This document shows, in pieces, positions 43,282 to 45,234 of a stretch of DNA of 45,234 nt. The notes beneath the pieces are model-generated. The model was given only the letters and a program-made list of their open reading frames with translations. It was not told the DNA's origin and did no database searches. The position numbers and the translations under genes are program-made. The stretch is from positions 1,609-46,842 of the forward strand of contig JAHDDK010000029.1 in NCBI GenBank assembly GCA_020629375.1. The letters are read 5' to 3'. The DNA comes from Acidimicrobiales bacterium (GTDB taxonomy: Bacteria; Actinomycetota; Acidimicrobiia; Acidimicrobiales; SHLQ01). Numbering within the stretch: position 1 is the stretch's first letter; the number at the start of each line of letters is the position of its first letter.

Positions 43282-44114
43282 TGCGGCCCGAGTAGCTCGT
43301 CGAGCCGGCTCTCGCTCGAACCCAGTAGTGCGTTGTACGTCGCGATCGTGAGCGCTCGCGCGTCGGCGCCCGGCCAGTCGTCAGGGATGAGTGCGGTGGG
43401 TACCGCCGGGGTGCGAAGGGCGAGCCGACGCCAGTTAGTGATCAGGAGCACCCGGATCGACAGTGCCGTGGCCGGGTCCAGATCTCCCCACATCTCGCCA
43501 CCATCGAAGGCGCGGAGGTGTCGCAGGTAGAGCGCTTCGAGGTCGCCGTGCGGGTCGAGCAGATCCCGACCGCGGCGGCCTGTCGCCCAGCTCCCGTCAC
43601 GGAGCGGGCCCCTCGTGACCGCAGCAAGTGGAGCGTTGAGCCGTGCGGCTTCGTCGATCGCCACTGTCGGATCCGCGGTCGGCGAGAGCCACACCGACGA
43701 GTGGAGCTGTCGGTACCCGGCCCAGCCAAGCGCACGACCGAGAGCAGTACGAGAGTCGCTGTTGGGCTCGTCGGCGATGACGACTGTCCACTCGCCGTCC
43801 CAGTCGGGAGCGGACGCGCCGTAGATCCGCGCCTCGCCTTGCTCGAAGGTCGCGTCGGCTTCGGGAGCGACGGCGTAGAAGCTCTGGCGCCCCTCTCGCT
43901 CCGCGGCCACGAGACCGTCGGTGGAGAGTCGGTGAAGTGCGGTTCGTACGGCGCGATCGTTGACGCCGAGCGGGTCCATGATCGCGCTCAACTGCTGGAC
44001 GCCGGCTCGCGCCCGGCGAGGACGGAGCGCGTCGCCGAACACCGTCGTGAGCATGACTCGGGCGCTGGCCTCGAGGTGTTCGTCGGCCAGAAGCGCGGCG
44101 AGCGGGTTCACCAC
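43251..44114 (-). CDS. paaX: PaaX-family transcriptional regulator
   Basis: 287 residues from one of two adjacent GTG codons (44114 or 44111; the second overlaps the stop of the dehydrogenase gene as GTGA). A winged-helix N-terminus ('LSAIMDPLGVNDRAVRTALHRLSTDGLVAAEREGRQSFYAV') is followed by the PaaX central and C-terminal domains ('WDGEWTVVI', 'LHSSVWLSPTADP', 'ALSIRVLLITNWRRLALRTPAVPTALIPDDWPG'). PaaX represses phenylacetate genes and is released by phenylacetyl-CoA. It is co-translated with a dehydrogenase of the same pathway and lies near paaZ. Confidence 0.93.
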   Translation of the reverse strand: MVNPLAALLADEHLEASARVMLTTVFGDALRPRRARAGVQQLSAIMDPLGVNDRAVRTALHRLSTDGLVAAEREGRQSFYAVAPEADATFEQGEARIYGASAPDWDGEWTVVIADEPNSDSRTALGRALGWAGYRQLHSSVWLSPTADPTVAIDEAARLNAPLAAVTRGPLRDGSWATGRRGRDLLDPHGDLEALYLRHLRAFDGGEMWGDLDPATALSIRVLLITNWRRLALRTPAVPTALIPDDWPGADARALTIATYNALLGSSESRLDELLGPHQATADGRWA

Positions 44115-44938
44115 GTGTGAAAGCCGCGGCCGGTTTTCTTGCCGAGGTGGCCGTCCTCGACGAGGTCTCGGAGCAGCTGCGGTGGCTCGAATCGGTCGCC
44201 GAGCTCGGCGTGGAGATGTTCGGCGATTGCGAGGCGCACATCGAGACCGACGAGATCGGTGAGCCGGAGCGGGCCCATCGGATGCTTGTACCCGAGCTCC
44301 ATTGCGGTGTCGATGTCGGCGGCGGACGCCACGCCAGCTTCGACCATGCGGACCGCTTCGAGCCCGAGTGCGAGGCCGAGCCGGCTCGACGCAAAGCCGG
44401 GGGAGTCCTGAACGACGATCGGCGTCTTGTCGATCGAGCGGACGAACTCGAGGCAGGTATCAACCGTCGCGGTGTCGGTGGCTGTGCCGGTGACGATCTC
44501 GACGAGTGACGAGACGGGCACGGGATTGAAGAAGTGCAGGCCGATCACGCGACTCGGATGGGTGAGTGGCTCGGCGATGCGTCCGATCGGGAGCGAGCTG
44601 GTGTTGCTCGCGAGGATCGTCGATGGGTCGTTTGCAGATTCGAGATCGCCGAAGCAGGCGATCTTCAGGTCGAGGTCTTCGGGGATTGCTTCAATCACGA
44701 GGTCGACGGACGGGGAAGGGCCGTCGGTGGTGACCCAGCTGATCGAACCGATGATCGTGGTCGGATCGAGAGCCTCATTGCGGCGGGCGAGTCGGGTGAG
44801 GGAGTCGTCGACCCTGGCTCGGGCGGCGTCGAGCGCCTCGGCGGAGGCGTCCCGCACGTGGACGGTATGGCCGTGGACCGCTGCGGTGGTGGCGATGCCG
44901 GCACCCATGGTGCCGCCGCCGACGACGAGGATGTTCAT
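44108..44938 (-). CDS. 3-hydroxyacyl-CoA dehydrogenase (PaaH/3-hydroxybutyryl-CoA dehydrogenase-like)
   Basis: 276 residues. NAD-binding 'ILVVGGGTMGAGIA' at the N-terminus, catalytic His in 'GLHFFNPVPVSSLVEIV', and the C-terminal domain with 'DSPGFASSRLG' and 'GYKHPMGPLRLTDLVGLDV'. It oxidises 3-hydroxyacyl-CoA, either 3-hydroxyadipyl-CoA in phenylacetate breakdown (PaaH role) or 3-hydroxybutyryl-CoA. Coupling to paaX and divergence from paaZ favour the phenylacetate role. Confidence 0.93.
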   Translation of the reverse strand: MNILVVGGGTMGAGIATTAAVHGHTVHVRDASAEALDAARARVDDSLTRLARRNEALDPTTIIGSISWVTTDGPSPSVDLVIEAIPEDLDLKIACFGDLESANDPSTILASNTSSLPIGRIAEPLTHPSRVIGLHFFNPVPVSSLVEIVTGTATDTATVDTCLEFVRSIDKTPIVVQDSPGFASSRLGLALGLEAVRMVEAGVASAADIDTAMELGYKHPMGPLRLTDLVGLDVRLAIAEHLHAELGDRFEPPQLLRDLVEDGHLGKKTGRGFHTW

Positions 44939-44944
44939 GCGCTC

Positions 44945-44950
44945 AGCCTA
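44945..44950 (-). promoter_or_regulatory. Candidate leaderless -10 (TAGGCT) of the dehydrogenase-paaX operon
   Basis: Minus-strand TAGGCT, six bases, then the ATG at 44938. Confidence 0.55.
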
Positions 44951-44967
44951 CCAGTGAGCCGACAACG

Positions 44968-45007
44968 TGATACAGATGCTTTACGAAGCGGCGCCCCATC
45001 CGTATCA
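44968..45007. promoter_or_regulatory. Inverted repeat between the dehydrogenase and paaZ genes
   Basis: TGATAC at 44968-44973 and GTATCA at 45002-45007 are perfect inverted copies 28 bases apart, and the right arm overlaps the paaZ -10 hexamer TATCAT. A repressor bound there, PaaX being the obvious candidate, would block paaZ and could loop to the other promoter. The site does not match a PaaX consensus I can confirm. Confidence 0.4.
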
Positions 45008-45008
45008 T
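45003..45008 (+). promoter_or_regulatory. Candidate leaderless -10 (TATCAT) of paaZ
   Basis: TATCAT, seven bases, then the ATG at 45016. The in-frame ATG at 45007 lies inside the hexamer, so the later codon is the better start. Confidence 0.55.
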
Positions 45009-45015
45009 GACCGAC

Positions 45016-45234
45016 ATGCGGATTCTCGAGAGTCATGTCGCCGGCGTGTGGAGCGCTCCTCCTGCAGGAACAGAGGGTCGCCCGATCCGCAACGCCGTGA
45101 CGGGCGACGCGATCGGTGCGGTGTCTTCTGAGGGGGTCGACATGGGGGCCGTGCTCGATCACGCCAGAACGGTCGGTGGGCCGGCGCTGCGGGAGATGAC
45201 CTTCCACGAACGATCGCTGTTGCTCAAGGCGGTC
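45016..45234 (+). CDS. paaZ: PaaZ, oxepin-CoA hydrolase / semialdehyde dehydrogenase, N-terminal part (runs off right edge)
   Basis: 73 codons are visible. From the ATG at 45016 the protein begins 'MRILESHVAGVW', the same length to the conserved Gly-x-Trp as E. coli PaaZ, followed by 'IRNAVTGDAIGAVSSEGVDM' and 'GPALREMTFHERSLLLKAV', which match the start of its aldehyde dehydrogenase domain (…SGEALWEVTSEGLDM…APALRAMTFIERAAMLKAV). PaaZ opens the oxepin-CoA ring and oxidises the resulting semialdehyde in phenylacetate degradation. The rest, including the hydratase domain if present, lies outside the window. Confidence 0.9.
   Translation, partial: MRILESHVAGVWSAPPAGTEGRPIRNAVTGDAIGAVSSEGVDMGAVLDHARTVGGPALREMTFHERSLLLKAV

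Overview
The window is about 45 kb of high-G+C actinobacterial chromosome. Three things point to the Actinobacteria: a sensor kinase / roadblock / DUF742 / GTPase 'conservon', many GTG starts, and promoters that place a TANNNT -10 hexamer 6-8 bases before the start codon. The overall mix (DUF11 surface protein, non-pyrrolysine MttB homologue, phenylacetate and phenylalanine genes, a class II-type PyrC) would suit an Acidimicrobiia lineage such as an Ilumatobacter relative. That placement is inference; there is no rRNA or marker gene to settle it. I see no tRNA, rRNA, transposase, integrase, CRISPR array or phage gene. Coding density is very high and no gene-free stretch exceeds about 180 bases.

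Layout, left to right. 1-2111: a truncated DUF5655 protein, an alpha/beta hydrolase and a rhodanese-type sulfurtransferase. 2228-6434: the four-gene conservon (cvnA-D-like). 6555-16438: a 2781-residue secreted repeat protein, translationally coupled to an MttB-family methyltransferase. 16446-18640 (minus): a coupled SDR-amidase pair. 18682-20355: a membrane-anchored trypsin-like protease. 20365-21438 (minus): PyrC. 21477-26560 (minus): a five-gene ATGA/GTGA-coupled chain HtrA-like protease - MoxR - DUF58 - VWA - VWA. 26615-29714 (minus): a three-gene operon, GTP cyclohydrolase II-like (URC1) - DUF1688 (URC4) - uracil phosphoribosyltransferase (URC6/upp), which matches the core of the URC uracil-catabolic pathway. 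A divergent TetR-family regulator, itself overlapping an SDR gene, lies at 29756-31074.

31079-32509: a tandem array of hairpin repeats, then a cytochrome P450 (minus). 32623-34986: an unusual fusion of an alkyl-sulfatase-like metallo-beta-lactamase fold with a serine beta-lactamase/esterase fold. 34996-37895: an MFS transporter coupled to a secreted protein with RTX-like calcium-binding repeats. 37936-39500: a Bcp peroxiredoxin coupled to a Gfo/Idh/MocA oxidoreductase. 39569-41898: a degenerate sigma-70-like protein, a coupled 52-codon gene and a ClC chloride channel with CBS domains. 41913-45234: an Lrp/AsnC regulator divergent from phenylalanine 4-hydroxylase, then PaaX, a 3-hydroxyacyl-CoA dehydrogenase and the start of paaZ, forming an aromatic amino acid / phenylacetate node.

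Two architectural themes run through the window. Genes inside operons are joined by ATGA, GTGA or TTGA overlaps. Most first genes of transcription units have no Shine-Dalgarno sequence but a TANNNT hexamer 6-8 bases before the start codon, which suggests leaderless mRNAs. The most interesting items are the URC operon with its direct-repeat operator, the strictly alternating A/B cysteine-rich repeats of the giant surface protein, the metallo/serine beta-lactamase-fold fusion, and the 62-bp hairpin array.
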